64,000 nt of DNA, from contig JABAKD010000003.1 of the NCBI GenBank assembly GCA_012845835.1, positions 3,771,171 to 3,835,170 on the forward strand, in the 5' to 3' direction. Both the position numbers and the translations under genes were made by a program. This DNA comes from Undaria pinnatifida. Its lineage: Eukaryota; Sar; Phaeophyceae; Laminariales; Alariaceae. Each line of letters opens with the position of its first letter. Positions within the stretch are counted from its first letter, which is position 1. Shown piece by piece: positions 11,286-23,300 of the stretch. Below the pieces are notes generated by a model, which worked only from the letters and a program-made list of their open reading frames with translations, did no database searches and was not told where the DNA came from.

Positions 11286-13080
11286 TGCGGAATCCACCCG
11301 TCTACACTGTATATCCTTCAATCGTGTGACCGGTAAGGGAACGTAGCGCAGGTAAGTGCGGGATAGGTCGCAGTTATGGATAGGTACGAACATTATTGAC
11401 TCGGTTTGACGGGTAAGGGTACCCCACAGACCTCACCCCTTTCTGCTGTTGCGAGTCCGATATCAGTCAAATCCCATACTTACGTAAAAATATGAGCATC
11501 AAGAACGTGCCACGTATTCTTTTGGTAAGCTCAAGCTCTATGATGTGAACTGCTACAAAAATGGATTCAAAACCACATACCTGGTATACATTTCACCGAG
11601 TACTTCTCTATCAGGGAACGGGGTAAAGGGTGCAATTCACTGACTACCCAACCGCCAACACAGAAGTAGCAGCACAGACAGAAGAAGCAACACAGAACGG
11701 AAGAAGTACCAAGGAAGGATCGTTTTCCGCTTGCAATATTTTGCGACCTTATTAGCAGCAAAATAGCGACAACAAAGTAAGAGTGACAGCAGATGAAGGT
11801 CACTACATACAGCTGTACAATTTTCTACTCTCGATTGGCGTGTACGACGGTCGTGCCTGTCGGTCCGTGGTTCACGACCACTCGATCTGTCATCGAACAC
11901 TCCAGGCGTATATTCAGTAGGTTTTACCGCTGAACACACACACACCGCTAACAGGGCATGCTGGTGTCGACGAGGCCACATCAATGGGCGTCCCAGCTTA
12001 CCGACGATATTTTTTTGAGGCCATAATAAACGCACGTTGATGAGGTCATACTCACAGAGATACCGGTTCTGATAAGCCGAGTTCCGGTGGTAAGCTACGT
12101 CCCAAACAATTTACCGACGTGTCGGTTACCGATACTGAGGTCAAACCGAGTGCCTCCGTAGGGTAAAATCACCCGCCGTATTGTCGGTGATTTGTTTGGA
12201 GATGAAACTGATACTTGGGTGAAGTGATGATAACGTTAGGTGAAATGAAGGGATCAATGTGAAGACAAAACACACTAACACATGAAATGTCCACGCATAT
12301 ACTTCCAGCACATCCAGGGCACCAGTGTGTATCTCTGCCCGTCTCGATGTCTCATATAGATAGTGGCGACATCTGCTGTGGTCTTAAAACTGAAGACGGA
12401 GATAACTTCGTAAAAACTTCGCAACAAGGGGTGAGTACCCATTCGTATGATATAATGAAAATAATGTTTGCGGGTGTTAATAACTCGCGGAACAAACAAG
12501 GGACCAAGCTAGGCGACTGCACAGCTATCACAGCCCAGAACATTGGGAGAGGGCCACGCCGTTTTCGATCCACCGAAGGCTCCACTTAAGGAACCCGCCC
12601 ATGGTATTGTTGAGTTGAAACCACCGTGCTTCAGGCCATGCGGCAAAGCGGGTGGGTGAGCGGCACAAAAACCGGGAGTTCCTTGACCCAGCCGAGCGGT
12701 TCGTGGTCAGGTGGCACGTAGAGAAGAGACAAAGCGCTTGGAACGCCGCACAGCCCGGATGGGTGATGCCCAAAGCGAAAAGAGGATTAGGGGGAGTCGG
12801 AAAACCGCTGCTAAAGAATGCAAGAAGGATAAGACTTGAGAGAGAGTAGCAAAACGCCAGGCCGACTGGTAGGTATAAAACATGTCTACATAACCGCATG
12901 AAGCGACTGCGACTGTTGATGGAGCACCTCACTCACTCGCGTTGCGGGGGTACCCAACTATTTACACCTCCGAACCGTGTTTGAGCCACCCGCACGATTG
13001 ATCCCGTACCTCTCGGGGACAAACACACATTGACTGGCGCAGCATAGCTAGCCATTCAGTGAAGCATCCATCTCGGAAAG
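11286..13080. other. No recognisable gene
   Basis: 12652-12849 (plus) is a 65-codon basic open frame. Its downstream end GCCAGGCCGACTGGTAGGTA recurs at 14360-14380 as ACCAGGCCGACTAGTAGGTA, so it is probably part of a repeat rather than a gene. Nothing else can be supported. Confidence 0.4.
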
Positions 13081-13089
13081 TTAAACAGC

Positions 13090-13225
13090 ACGTCGATATG
13101 TCAACTCGCAAAAGAACAGGGAACGGGGGTCACTCGCGCGGGTAACCGGTGAGCCACACTGAAATAAGGAACGCGTTAAAAGTACCCCCCCTACCGTACG
13201 TAGCCTTTGTTGCCTGCTCCATCCG
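13090..13225 (-). repeat. Family B fragment
   Basis: Contains GGGGGTCACTCGCGCG and, at its end, CTACCGTACGTAGCC, both B-family landmarks in reverse orientation. A second small B piece (GTCACTCGGGTGAGTGACC) is at 13825-13845. Confidence 0.6.
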
Positions 13226-13999
13226 CCTCGGGGTGCAGTGACAGCCCACACCGTGGAACCGCCACAGCCGGTGTGGGGGTACTCACTTAGAACCCATGTT
13301 GGTGGGAGCAAAAAAACTCTAACAAGCGCTGGCCATATATATGTGTGCTGCCACAACAACAGTGATTGGCATATTAGCAGTGGCGGCCGGAGGCCAAATA
13401 CACGCAACAAAAACTGTTTGAGTCGCCAGAAGGCATAGACTACAAATACTTTCAACAGGCCGAGCAGACGGGGAGATAATATACCAACCTTTCTATGAAA
13501 AAAACGCCGGTTTCTAAACCAGATCCCGGTCACATCTCCTGAAAAACATTGTCTCCAGACACCCCGACGTCGACGATCGATAGGTCTTTGCACAAAAGAA
13601 AGTACTTCGAAGTGTAGACTAGATATCTACCTTGGTTTCAATTGTATCCTTCCTTGTGTCGAGCAGGCATGAAACGTTCGTTAAACAAAATCGCTGGGTT
13701 TGTGGGGTGCCATCGTAGAATCAGTCACCAGCAGCAGTAGATCCAAAAACAGAGACAGATAAAGCACTCTTTGTGGCTAGGGTAGGTGAGTTATGTTTGT
13801 GTGTTTTTCGGCCGGAGTGGCGCGGGTCACTCGGGTGAGTGACCCCCCCCACCTGTTCCTTTGGGGGTCTTACGATTCGCGCAGTATTAATTTCTTTTTG
13901 GCGATGTGAAACCGTAATGATGGAAGGGTCCACGCAAAGGAAACTTTCGTGAGACATCGTTTCGTCAGAAAAGTGCTGACTACGTTCTACCTCACATCT

Positions 14000-14720
14000 T
14001 TTATTTGGCCCTCCCAGTCTTCCTTCTTCTACTTGTTTCTTTTTTCCGGGGTATTTTTTCCCTTTCTTTCCCCCTTGCATGTCCATTTTGGCTCATGCTC
14101 TGGGTATGTTTCTATCTCCCGTGCTTTGGCTCCCCTTTTATTTATTTATTTATTTATTTTGTCTTGGTTTCTTTCGTTGTTTCTCTCTTTTACAAGGTAT
14201 TTTGGTTTAATGAGAAGAACACAATGGGGGGTGGGGGGGAAACAGGAGGAGTAGAAGGAAAGCCGTCCAAGGGAATGGGGGCAGGGGGGGCAACAGGAGG
14301 AATAGAAGGGAGACCGCGGTGGACGAAGGCAGGAAGGAGATGGCAGACAGGGTAGCAAGGTACCAGGCCGACTAGTAGGTACATAGCACTTTTCGTCTTT
14401 CTCTGGGGTATTTTTTTCCCCTTTGTTCCCTCCTTGCGTGTCCAGGTTCTTGGCTCGTGTTCGGATTATCTTATTTTGGTTTTACTTTACTTTATTTAAT
14501 TTCATTTTATTATGTTTCTTTTCCGAGCTTTGGCTCTCCTCTGCGGTTGGGTTGTTTCTTCGATTTCCCCTTCATTTTGTTTGTTTCATTTTTTGTTTTA
14601 TTTTTATCTTTGTTTTTATTTGTTTTCTTATTTTGTTTTTTGTTTTTTTGTTTTTGTTTTTGTTTTTGTTTATTTCGTATTTCTCTCTCCCAATGTATTT
14701 CTGTTGCTGACGTATGTATG
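14000..14720. repeat. Pyrimidine-rich duplicated region with T/G-rich tracts
   Basis: Two related blocks (14034-14110 and 14388-14460) share GGGGTATTTTTT, CCCTTTGTTCCC-like and TTGGCTC segments. Between them are G-rich pieces with the repeated motif CAACAGGAGGAATAGAAGG. 14580-14670 is an irregular (TTTTTG)n tract. Long open frames here are low-complexity read-through. Confidence 0.6.
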
Positions 14721-15009
14721 TTGTGCCTGTCGTACCCAGTACTAGGGCATGACATTGCGTTGTCGAATGCATTACGATGCATTATCTCTGTGTCGTGGCT
14801 TGTGACCACAGAGCTGATCTTTCTAGGGTGAAGAATCAGTACGGACACTGGGTGTGCTGGATGTCGACGAGTAGAAGAACGGTTTAATGTGAAGAACACA
14901 CACACACACACATCCGGTCGTGAGGATACTTTTCTTACCGCTTTTTCGAGAAAAGGTTGCCACAGTTATTTTTATATTTTTTATTATATAAATAAAAATA
15001 CGCTCAAGA

Positions 15010-15225
15010 TGTGAGATCGAAGACTTTGCCGAAACTCATATTTGCAAGCTGTGTGTGACACTCCGATCGCGCGTATCACGGGTTGTGTGTCCTCATTGAG
15101 GATATAGGTCGGCAACTCCCCTTGCAACTACAGTGTACCTATCAGGGTCAACAGGTGGTGATGTTAGTCAGTCTGGGTGCGGAAACTATATGACTCGTTT
15201 TTGAGGGGGACAAAATCTGACAGCA
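15010..15225 (-). repeat. Family C repeat
   Basis: Reverse-oriented copy with all main blocks: GTGAGATCGAAGACTTTGCC, TTTGCAAGCTGTGTGTGACA, TCCGATCGCGCG, TCCTCATTGAGGATATAGGT, CAGGGTCAACAG and ACAAAATCTGAC. Confidence 0.85.
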
Positions 15226-15242
15226 GATCATAAATACGTTAG

Positions 15243-15425
15243 ACTATACCCTAACCCTAACCCAATGAATCGCAACCTACCACATGTGGGTAAACCCCCC
15301 TCCGTCTCGTACACAGCAGTCCGCGTATACCCTAAGCCTGACCCTAATTCTAACCCAATGAAACACAACCAACCAATCAATGTAGGGTGAAACATCCTCC
15401 GTCTCGTACACAGAGCGTGCCGAGG
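15243..15425 (+). repeat. Telomere-like (CCCTAA) repeat unit, tandem x2
   Basis: Two adjacent units of about 90-95 bp. Each starts with TACCCTAA-type telomere-like hexamers (three clean CCCTAA in the first, degenerate in the second), followed by CCCAATGAA, CACAACC and ending TCCGTCTCGTACACAG. The same unit occurs alone at 54823-54915. Confidence 0.8.
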
Positions 15426-15944
15426 CAGGGAGGCGTGAACAGGGCACACCCTCCAACCGCGACCTTGGTCAATTATATGATGGCCTATCCGTACAGCGGT
15501 AGTTGGACTCAATCACACTTTCGCCCGTGATGATAATTGAGATGACCAATAAATAAATGGACAAAACACGATAATAAAGGAATACATAGAGGCTACTATA
15601 GTCCTATTTTCAGTTTTATAAATGAGTGGAACTAGACTCAGGGTACTGTATACACGTAGACATTTTTTTTCCAATTATAATGGTTATCGGCTTGGTACGC
15701 TGTCTGCCGTCTCCTTCTTGAATGCATCAACAACAGCACTTTCTCCACTCTCCTCAGCCTCTTTTGTGGTTTTGTTCGTTACGCATCAAGGCTGCGCTGC
15801 GCCACATGCTGTCATTTTCACTCAACAAGAAAATCTGATTTTTATATTTGGTGGTAATCGGAAATACTGACAGCTCTTTGAAAGAAAAAAGTCAATCGTA
15901 CGATGAAAAAGTCCTGATTTCTGGCAAATATCACGTTGTTATTA

Positions 15945-16692
15945 GGCCATTCCTTATGCAGTCGGATTCCGCCAGTCGAAAACGGCCCTTTTTGACTGGA
16001 CTTTTTCTCGACTGGATTCATCTGTGGTCCTTCTTCTAATCGTAACTCGAGTCGATTCTATACTTTTTGTGCTCTTCCTAGAGGCGGTTGGTGTGAGGGA
16101 GTATTGCTGTACAGCAGTCAAATCGGTTGGCAGCTCTGTGCTTCGCGCTTTCTCCGCTAGCAACGGCTCGGCGAACCCTCGTCCCCGCAAGTTGGCGGCT
16201 TTGAGCTTAGCCGAAAGCCGCCAAAGCTACGTTCGTGGAGTTGCACTCAGCCGAGAGCCACCAAAGCTACAGCAGCCGCAGCAGTTGTTGGCAGCATGGG
16301 ATCGAGACCGCGTGCTGCCGCCGTTGTCTGATACACGCTGCTGGCGAGCTAGGAATGCGCCACGCTGACTTGCTGCGAGAAGCACCAGCTGGGATAGCTA
16401 GGCCAGCGTCAGCGCCTTGTATGATACTGCAGTGTGGTACTTGGTATGGGTGTATGGCCGTGTGGCCGTGTAGGTGTGTGTTTGATGATGGGATGGGCGA
16501 TGCGATCGGTTCAAAAAACACGTGTAAAACTTTTTCGACAAAGTTTTTCGACTGGATCCGCCAGTCGGAATTTTCAGTCGAAAAAAGTTGAGTCGAAAAA
16601 GCCCTTTTTCGACTGCGTAAGAAAGCCCGATTTGGGCTCAGTCGAAAAAGGCCGTTTGCGAATGACGAGTCCGACTGCATAAGAAATGACCT
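15945..16692. mobile_element. 748-bp MITE, PIF/Harbinger (Tourist)-like
   Basis: Terminal inverted repeats of at least 24 bp begin GGCCATTCCTTATGCAGTCG on the left and, read on the opposite strand, GGTCATTTCTTATGCAGTCG on the right. The element is flanked by a TTA duplication (15942-15944 and 16693-16695). GGC-starting ends with a 3-bp TTA/TAA duplication define PIF/Harbinger elements. Multiple GTCGAAAAA subterminal repeats, mainly near the right end, look like transposase-binding sites. No transposase is encoded. The interior (16080-16400) is GC-rich with two copies of a GCCGAAAGCCGCCAAAG-like motif and may be captured host sequence. Confidence 0.8.
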
Positions 16693-16695
16693 TAC

Positions 16696-18025
16696 AATAC
16701 ACGAATGCATGCGCCAAAAACCGATTCGGCACACAATTCCTTCCTTTGTTTGTGTCGTGGTTAAGAGCGACCCGCTGCAGGGGGAGAGACTACAACAACA
16801 AACAGCAGTAGTAGCCATAAACACATGCATGTATGACCCTACATTCACCAGGTACAAACTAGTACGTAATGCTGACTAAGGCTACGGTGAAAGGGGGAAT
16901 ACCCCGCTTTTTCGCTACTACTCCTACTAGTACTACTACTGGGTACGTACAGAGTTTGAACCACGCGAGCACGAGTAGCTCCCTTCCTCACGGATGAAAA
17001 TACAATACTATCTAGGTGATCGTTTTGGCGCATACGCAGATAACCATTTCATGCATTATCATTGCAGATTGATGTCGCACAACGTTAAAAAGCACGAAGC
17101 GAAGGATAAAAGTACAGCAAGAAAGGGATACACAAAGCAAAAACGCTTACATAACCCTACCGTATGTAGTAGGAGTTCAATCAGCATCTCAGTCTGGGTG
17201 ACGTCCCGGCTGGACACCGCCACTGTCGCAGATGCAGTAAGCAGGGGACAGACCAAACACGAATTATTTTAGGACCATATCTATGTAGAAGTTGCAGCAG
17301 GAGCCCAGGCTTGGTGCTGCTGTCCTGACGGCTGGTGAGTGGTGGTGTTATCTAAGTTGTTGCTGGGGTTTGGCATAGTTCATATTTTTTATAATCTGCG
17401 TTGTTGTTGATAGGTTATTGCATACTTCACAATGTTTTCAATAGTAGATTTTGTATCCGGTACGCGGGGGCGGTGGTGGCGGTGTTGTTTTACGCTCTAC
17501 ACATCAAACTGGCCCATCATGTTTCCACGGAGTTCATCTAAGTGCTGCACCACCGGTGCCTCTGCCGGCGCCTCTTCCAACTAGCAAATAAATATGTTTA
17601 CTTTGTTGTCACAACCTGCAAGGCAAGAGATAGATATACGGCGCAAATTATGAAGTACGGTGTGCAGGATGGTTTGGTGAAGCAATGCCAAACCCGTCAG
17701 ACCTGGTAGATACTGAGCGGAACATTATAAAGCCAGCCAGACTGCACTAGTACACCACAGACAAACTACGTTCACAAAGAAGAACCAAAATACTCGTATG
17801 AGAAATAGATCAGAACAAGTCGTAAATGAAAAGTTGGAAAGAAAGAAAATGGGGGGGAGAGACATAGCAGTAAAAAAATATACAATTAAATGAACCAACA
17901 ACACCCCGCTATATATAAACCAACTGAACGATTTTGTTTTGTTCTTAGCCCATAAAACGATATGTCTGAAATCGATACTCGAAAAATATATCGTCTAGAC
18001 TATATATATTGTCGTTCGTTTCGTT
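16696..18025. other. No recognisable gene
   Basis: 16873-16900 has CTAAGGCTACGGTGAAAGGGG, which looks like a family B terminus. Otherwise unique-looking sequence without supportable exons. Confidence 0.4.
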
Positions 18026-18115
18026 GATCGGAGTATCACACACAGTTTGCAAAGACGAGTTTCGACAAATATTCGATTCCACAGCTGGAGTGTATTTTCA
18101 TTTTTTATAATATAC
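18026..18115 (+). repeat. Family C repeat, 3' fragment
   Basis: Runs from GATCGGAGTATCACACACAG through GAGTTTCGACAAATATTCG and CACAGCTGGAGTGTATTTTC to TTTTTTATAATATACC. Confidence 0.85.
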
Positions 18116-18379
18116 CAAGCGCTCAGAGACGGCCCCACGTGGTAGCCTGAGTGTCCCGAGAATTTTTGGGTGGTGGACGGCACCTTACGCGAGTAGGCTT
18201 GTCTGAACACGTCGGCTCTCAGGAGATTTCGACCCACCCGGGTATGCTTTATTTTCCCCCCCTTAAAATTTGTTCGAATCCCTTACGGATAATATCGTGA
18301 CGTATCACAAGTGGTTTTACATATTATACAAATTGAAATTCTACAAAGGCTGACAAAGTCAAAAAAAGGGAGGCGGGAG

Positions 18380-19545
18380 GAGACCCGCTTCCAACCCCCC
18401 ACCCCAACCCCACCAACACCCCCCCCCCTTCCTGCCCCCCTTTCTCCCGTTTGTCCCCCCCCTTTTTATTCCTTCTTTGCCCCCCTCACCGATTAAACAG
18501 AAATACGCCACATGCCGCCACACACATAATAAGTATAGTATAATACTGCGGCCTTGTATACCCTCACCACAAACTCACTAAGCTCCCCCCAGTAGATACA
18601 CAAGAGACAACGCACCAGATTTCCCCTCCCCTCCCACGTTCCTCCCTCCCTCCCTCCCTAGTCGATTGAACATAATTATGCCCCAAGTTACAGGTTTACC
18701 GTCCCCCGCTGCCTGACCCATTAAAAATTATTTGCCACAGGTTTACACACATGAAAGGTATGTTTTAACACTGCGACCTTGTATACCTTCGCGATAAACT
18801 GTTAGAACCCCCCTCCCCTTTCCCCCCATCGATCAGACAGAAACGATGAATCAGAAAAGTATGCCATTACACTGCGACCTTGTTTACCTTCACGATAATG
18901 TAATTCCCCCCCCCTAATTCCCATCAACTTACGAATACACTCATAAAAAATTATGCCCTCCCCCCCCCCCCCGCCTCCTAAAGTTACAGGTTCACCCTCC
19001 CCCACTGCCTGACCCACTAAACATATTTTTGACACAGGCTTACACACATGAAAAGTATGTTACAACACTGCGACCTTGTATACCCTCGCGATAAACTGTT
19101 ATAACCCGCAACCTCCCCCCTCCCCCTTAACGATGAAACAGAAACGATGAAACAGAAAGTTATGCCATTACAATGTGACCTTGTTTACCCCCACGCCAGT
19201 TCCATTACCCCCCCCCCCGCTAACCCCCATCAACTTACGGTTAAAAAGAAATACACTCAACAAAATTATGCCCCCCCCCGCCCCCGCCCCCCCTCCTCAA
19301 GTTACAGCTTTACCCTCCCCCGCTGCCTGACCCATTAAACATAATTTTGCCACAGGTTTGCACATATGAAACATTGTATACCCTCGCGATAAACTGTTGT
19401 AACCCGCTCCCCCCGCCCCCCGTTCCCAACACCAGCTCCTTCCCCACCACCCGCACCATTGCTTAGCCCCCCCCCCCCCCCCCCTCATCCGCTCCCTCTT
19501 GATCAAAACCAGGCCCCCACGTCTTTTGAAACTCAGCCCTTCCCT
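18380..19545. repeat. C-rich tandem repeat, units of about 300 bp
   Basis: At least three units share, in order: AATTATGCCC with a poly-C tract, AAGTTACAG, CCCTCCCCCGCTGCCTGACC, CATTAAA, GCCACAGGTTTACACACATG, ACACTGCGACCTTGTATACC and GCGATAAACTGTT (near 18670, 18955 and 19265). Poly-C runs of variable length lie between blocks. Homopolymer lengths here are not reliable in any assembly. Confidence 0.85.
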
Positions 19546-19685
19546 CACCAGCTTTTCGACTTACAGGCTTCACTTGATAAACTGACGCATTACCTTCCAC
19601 GAGTATCATAGTTTCCGTGCACAGACTGACTAACATCACCCTGTTGACCCTGATAGCTACACTGTAGTTGCAAGTGAAGTCGCTA
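19545..19685 (+). repeat. Family C repeat, 5' part
   Basis: GACTTACAGGCTTCACTTGA, TAGTTTCCGTGCACAGACTG and CATCACCCTGTTGACCCTGA match the family C 5' half. The copy stops after TTGCAAGTGAAGTCGC. Confidence 0.8.
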
Positions 19686-20044
19686 AAACCTCCCACAGCT
19701 CATACCATGTCACCCGCCAACATGAATGGATTCAGCGGTCGCAGTGATGAAACACCTACGACTTCGTCCACATCAATGTACTCCTATAAGCAGACTACCT
19801 ATATATACAAACGCTCTCTTGCAAAATCCCTCCCCCTCCCCCCCCCCCTTTCTTGAACCCTAGCCTCACTCCGTATTTCGATTCAACCCACACCGTGTAG
19901 CAAAATTATTTATACACACATAGTCAAACAATGAAGAGTAACGGTATCATAAGTGTATTATGATACCGCTACAACCAATAGTTGCCAAGGCTGGTTACTT
20001 TATGTATATTTTCAGGGATAAGCATGCATTTAAACATACTTAAC

Positions 20045-20165
20045 AAAAGCCGCGAGGGGGAACGTTGAAATTCCCAAACTTCCCTCGCACCTTCGTTTCT
20101 ATCCCCCGAGGGGGAACGTTGAAATTCCCAAACGTCCCTCGCACCTTCGTTTCTAGCCCCCCGAA
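20045..20165 (+). repeat. Tandem duplication, ~58-bp unit x2
   Basis: Two nearly identical units, each GAGGGGGAACGTTGAAATTC followed by CCAAAC, TCCCTCGCACCTTCGTTTCT and a CCCC end. Only two or three mismatches, so it is recent. Confidence 0.9.
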
Positions 20166-20261
20166 GCAGTTTTCTCAGCGTACATAAAACGTTTTGCAGG
20201 TATACACAACGCCCCCCCCCCCCCCCCCCTCCCCCCCAACCACTGTAAACCAATATGTACT

Positions 20262-20640
20262 TATAAACACCACTCTGACACAACACGATAACGAAGTCTA
20301 GAACGTGAACCAAAACGTACACGTGTAGCAACAACCCTGAGGACACAAAATAATATGTATTCGAAAACACCACTCTGATACATTACGATAACGAAGTCCA
20401 GAACATCAACCGAAACGTACACGTGTACCAAAAACCACGCGGTTACAAAATAATTTGTATTCGAAAACACCACTCCGACACAACAAGATAACAAAGTCTA
20501 GAACATCAACCAAAACAAAAAGTGTAACAACAAGCACGCGGAAAACACCACTTTGAAACAATACGATAACGAAGTCTTTAATATCAACCAAAACATACAC
20601 GAGTAACAAGAACCACGCGGACACACGACACACTAGAACC
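20262..20640 (+). repeat. Tandem repeat, ~100-bp unit x4
   Basis: Four units share AAAACACCACTCTGA, ACGATAACGAAGTCTAGAAC, CAACCAAAACGTACACG and CACGCGGACACA. The third and fourth units are shortened. They resemble one another at about 80-85%. Confidence 0.85.
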
Positions 20641-21454
20641 ATATATACGTCCACATACGAAACCCAGTCAAAGGATGAAACCCATATACCCTGGGTTCCA
20701 AATGGAGGTCTCTGCGATTCAGAAGCATCACAGGAGTCTAGATGAAGTCTTTACACAGACCTAAAATGCGTCACAACTGCTCTTTGATGACAGGTTCATC
20801 AAAAATGCAAGAACAAACAAAACAAGAGACGGGGTAATCGCAGCAGCGCAAATCATTATAGCATTCGCCCACCACATCACCTCCTTTGAAGTTGGTTTTG
20901 GGCATCAGCGAACTGGGTCGAACGCATGCCCGTAGTGTCTTAGGTGGAGTGAGGAATAGTAGTAAAATTCAAGTGCACTGCTCGATAACCTGTCCCTGAC
21001 CGTCGGTATACTGAACAATCTTCGGGCCGCGTCTTCTACGTGTTAGTAGTGTGAGGATTTTCTTTGTCGTTTTTCAAGCAAGCGGTTGCGGTGGCATGTA
21101 TAAACTACCTGGCTTGATATAAAGGAAAGGAACACCACTCAGCGATCATCTACTACACGTTGGGGCATGTTTTCATGAGCACCACTAACGAGAGAACCAG
21201 ACATGGACGCGACATCTACAGAACTACAACATCTTCGACGACAGTGGGGAGAAAACAGGACGTATAATCGTACACTATGCAATAATAATGTGAAGAAGAA
21301 GTACAGACATATATGTTAACACTCCGGTAAACCATACGACCAACCTATCACGCAGAGTATTTTGTGCCTCCATCCGTTTACATGATTGCCTGACAACCTC
21401 TACCATACTAAACGCAGTAGCATATGCCTCGCGAAGTAAAGTCACCCTCTCGTT
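20641..21454. other. No recognisable gene
   Basis: Unique-looking AT-balanced sequence. I see no exon that can be supported on either strand. Confidence 0.4.
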
Positions 21455-21995
21455 CAATAGTGGTGACGTCGCATATATATGACATCGCATGCCCACCTCG
21501 CCTGCTGTATTTGTAAGATGTATCTCAGTCTCAGAATTAGTGACCTCAGATCATGGGCGTGAAATCGTACATTTGAGACAATAAATATTTTACAAGGAAG
21601 CACAGGCAGAATTGCTGTAAATTGCGATAAACCACACTACCAACCCATTACGTAGGGTATTTCGTACATACCGTCTGCATGATCGCCTTTTAACTTATGC
21701 CAGGCGAACTATGACTAACAAGGTAACGTCATTGAGCGCGTGTACACCAAGCGTTCCTTTCAAACCACTGACTAGTGTTTTCGCATTTCTCCCTCTCGTG
21801 CTCAATGGCGGTGACATTGCATGACTACATCACCTCGCATGTTGTATTTACCAATACGTATATCCTTCTTATAATTAGCGATGTCAGAAAAAAATGGCAA
21901 CTACGTGATGGCGGTGACAGTGCATGACCACATCATCTCGCCTGCTGTATTTGGCAATACATATATATTTCTTTCAATTGGTGATGTCGAAAAAT
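21455..21995 (+). repeat. Family D units (one old, two tandem)
   Basis: The ~107-bp unit GTGGCGGTGACA..GCATGACCACATCACCTCGC..GTATTTGGCAATAC..TATAATTAGCGATGTC appears as a tandem pair at 21805-21990 and an older copy at 21455-21545. A second tandem pair is at 28305-28510. Confidence 0.85.
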
Positions 21996-22304
21996 ACTTC
22001 AGAGAAGATGAGTTGCGACAAAAAAAATAGTTCGATCTCACAGCTGGAGTGTATTTTCATTTTTTTGGAAATAAGAGTAACTACAAATATTCTATCTTTC
22101 GATCCATGTACGACAACAAGTTTTGAAGATTTAACAAGTTGTTTACTCCACCTAAACACTGGGTTGAATACTGCATCTAACGTCAAACCTTCTAGAAAAG
22201 TAAACATTACCAGGCAGATGATATAAACGGATGTCTTCTTGCTACAACCGTCAGATTTGTGCCCTTTGAGGATTTTTAGTTTCCGGGCACATATCGACAT
22301 GTCT

Positions 22305-22470
22305 CGTCTCCCCCCCCCCTCCCCTCCCCCGTCCCTCGATCCCTCTTGTTTAACCCCCCCTTCCTCCCCCCCCCCTTCCCCCCCCCCCCCCCCCCCCCCC
22401 GCCCCCCCCCCTCCCCTCCCCCCCCCCCGCCTCCCCCCCCCTCCCCCGATACCCCCCCCCCTATATTTTT
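22305..22470. repeat. Poly-C tract
   Basis: About 150 bases that are almost entirely C with scattered T and a few G on the plus strand, so G-rich on the minus strand with many runs of four or more G. Similar tracts at 22770-22800, 22945-23010, 23098-23290, 23420-23590, 29220-29450 and 30630-31000. Confidence 0.95.
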
Positions 22471-22936
22471 TCCACCCAGTTTGTTCAAACGCCCCACTTA
22501 AAATTGAAATCGGCCAGAGTAACAAACACATCTACTACGCAGTTGATATCACGTCATTATCTTTCTGACCATCCATGACGTATATTTTATTCTTCCCCCC
22601 CCTCCCCTCAACCCCCCCTCCTCAACCCCCCCCCATCCAACGCCCCCTCCTTTCTCAACACCCGCACGATCGCCTAGACCTAGCACCACGCGTATAACAA
22701 GCCCCTGCAAATCTTTGATCTCACAGACGGAGTATAATACAATATTAAAAGTGACCTAAACCTCCTAAAAGCCCCCCCCCCCCCTCCCCCGCCCCCTCTC
22801 TCCCTCATTTTGTTTTTTCGATTTTTTTTGTCCTCGCTCTCCCTTGCTCAAACGCCCCACCTAATATCGAAATCCGCCAGAGTAATAAACACTTCACGCA
22901 CTGGATATCACCTCATATTTTGTAGAGCCATCCTTG

Positions 22937-23300
22937 CGGCTACTTCCCCCCCCCCCGCCCCCCCCCCTCCCCCCCTCACCCCCCCCCCCCCCGCCGTCCC
23001 GAACGCCCCCTCCTTCCCACCACCCGCGCCATCGCCTAGACCTAGCACCACACGTATATCAGACCCCTACATCTATGCCACCGAAAGCCCTTTCCACCTC
23101 CCCCCCCCCCCCTTCTCCCCCCCCCCCCCCCCCCCCTTCCCCCCCCTCCCCCTTCCCCCCCCCCCCTTCCCCTCCCCCATTCCCCTCCCCCCTTCCCCCC
23201 CCCTCTCCCCCCTCCCCCCTTCCCCCCCCCCCCCCCCCTCCCCCACCCCCCAACTCCCCACTCCCCCCACCCCACCCCACCCTCACCCCCTCGAACACTC
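22937..23300. repeat. Longest poly-C region
   Basis: Almost continuous C-rich DNA, with C4-C17 runs separated by single T, A or G, and G-quadruplex-forming potential on the minus strand. The proline- or glycine-rich open frames across it in every direction are read-through of the tract. Confidence 0.95.

Noticed and set aside
13081..13593. 170-codon minus-strand open frame
   Set aside because: Its distal part overlaps a family B repeat fragment and the composition is irregular; no recognisable domain.
14423..14911. Phe/Leu-rich or Lys-rich open frames resembling membrane proteins
   Set aside because: Derived from T/G-rich low-complexity DNA; the Lys/Asn-rich reverse frame is equally open.
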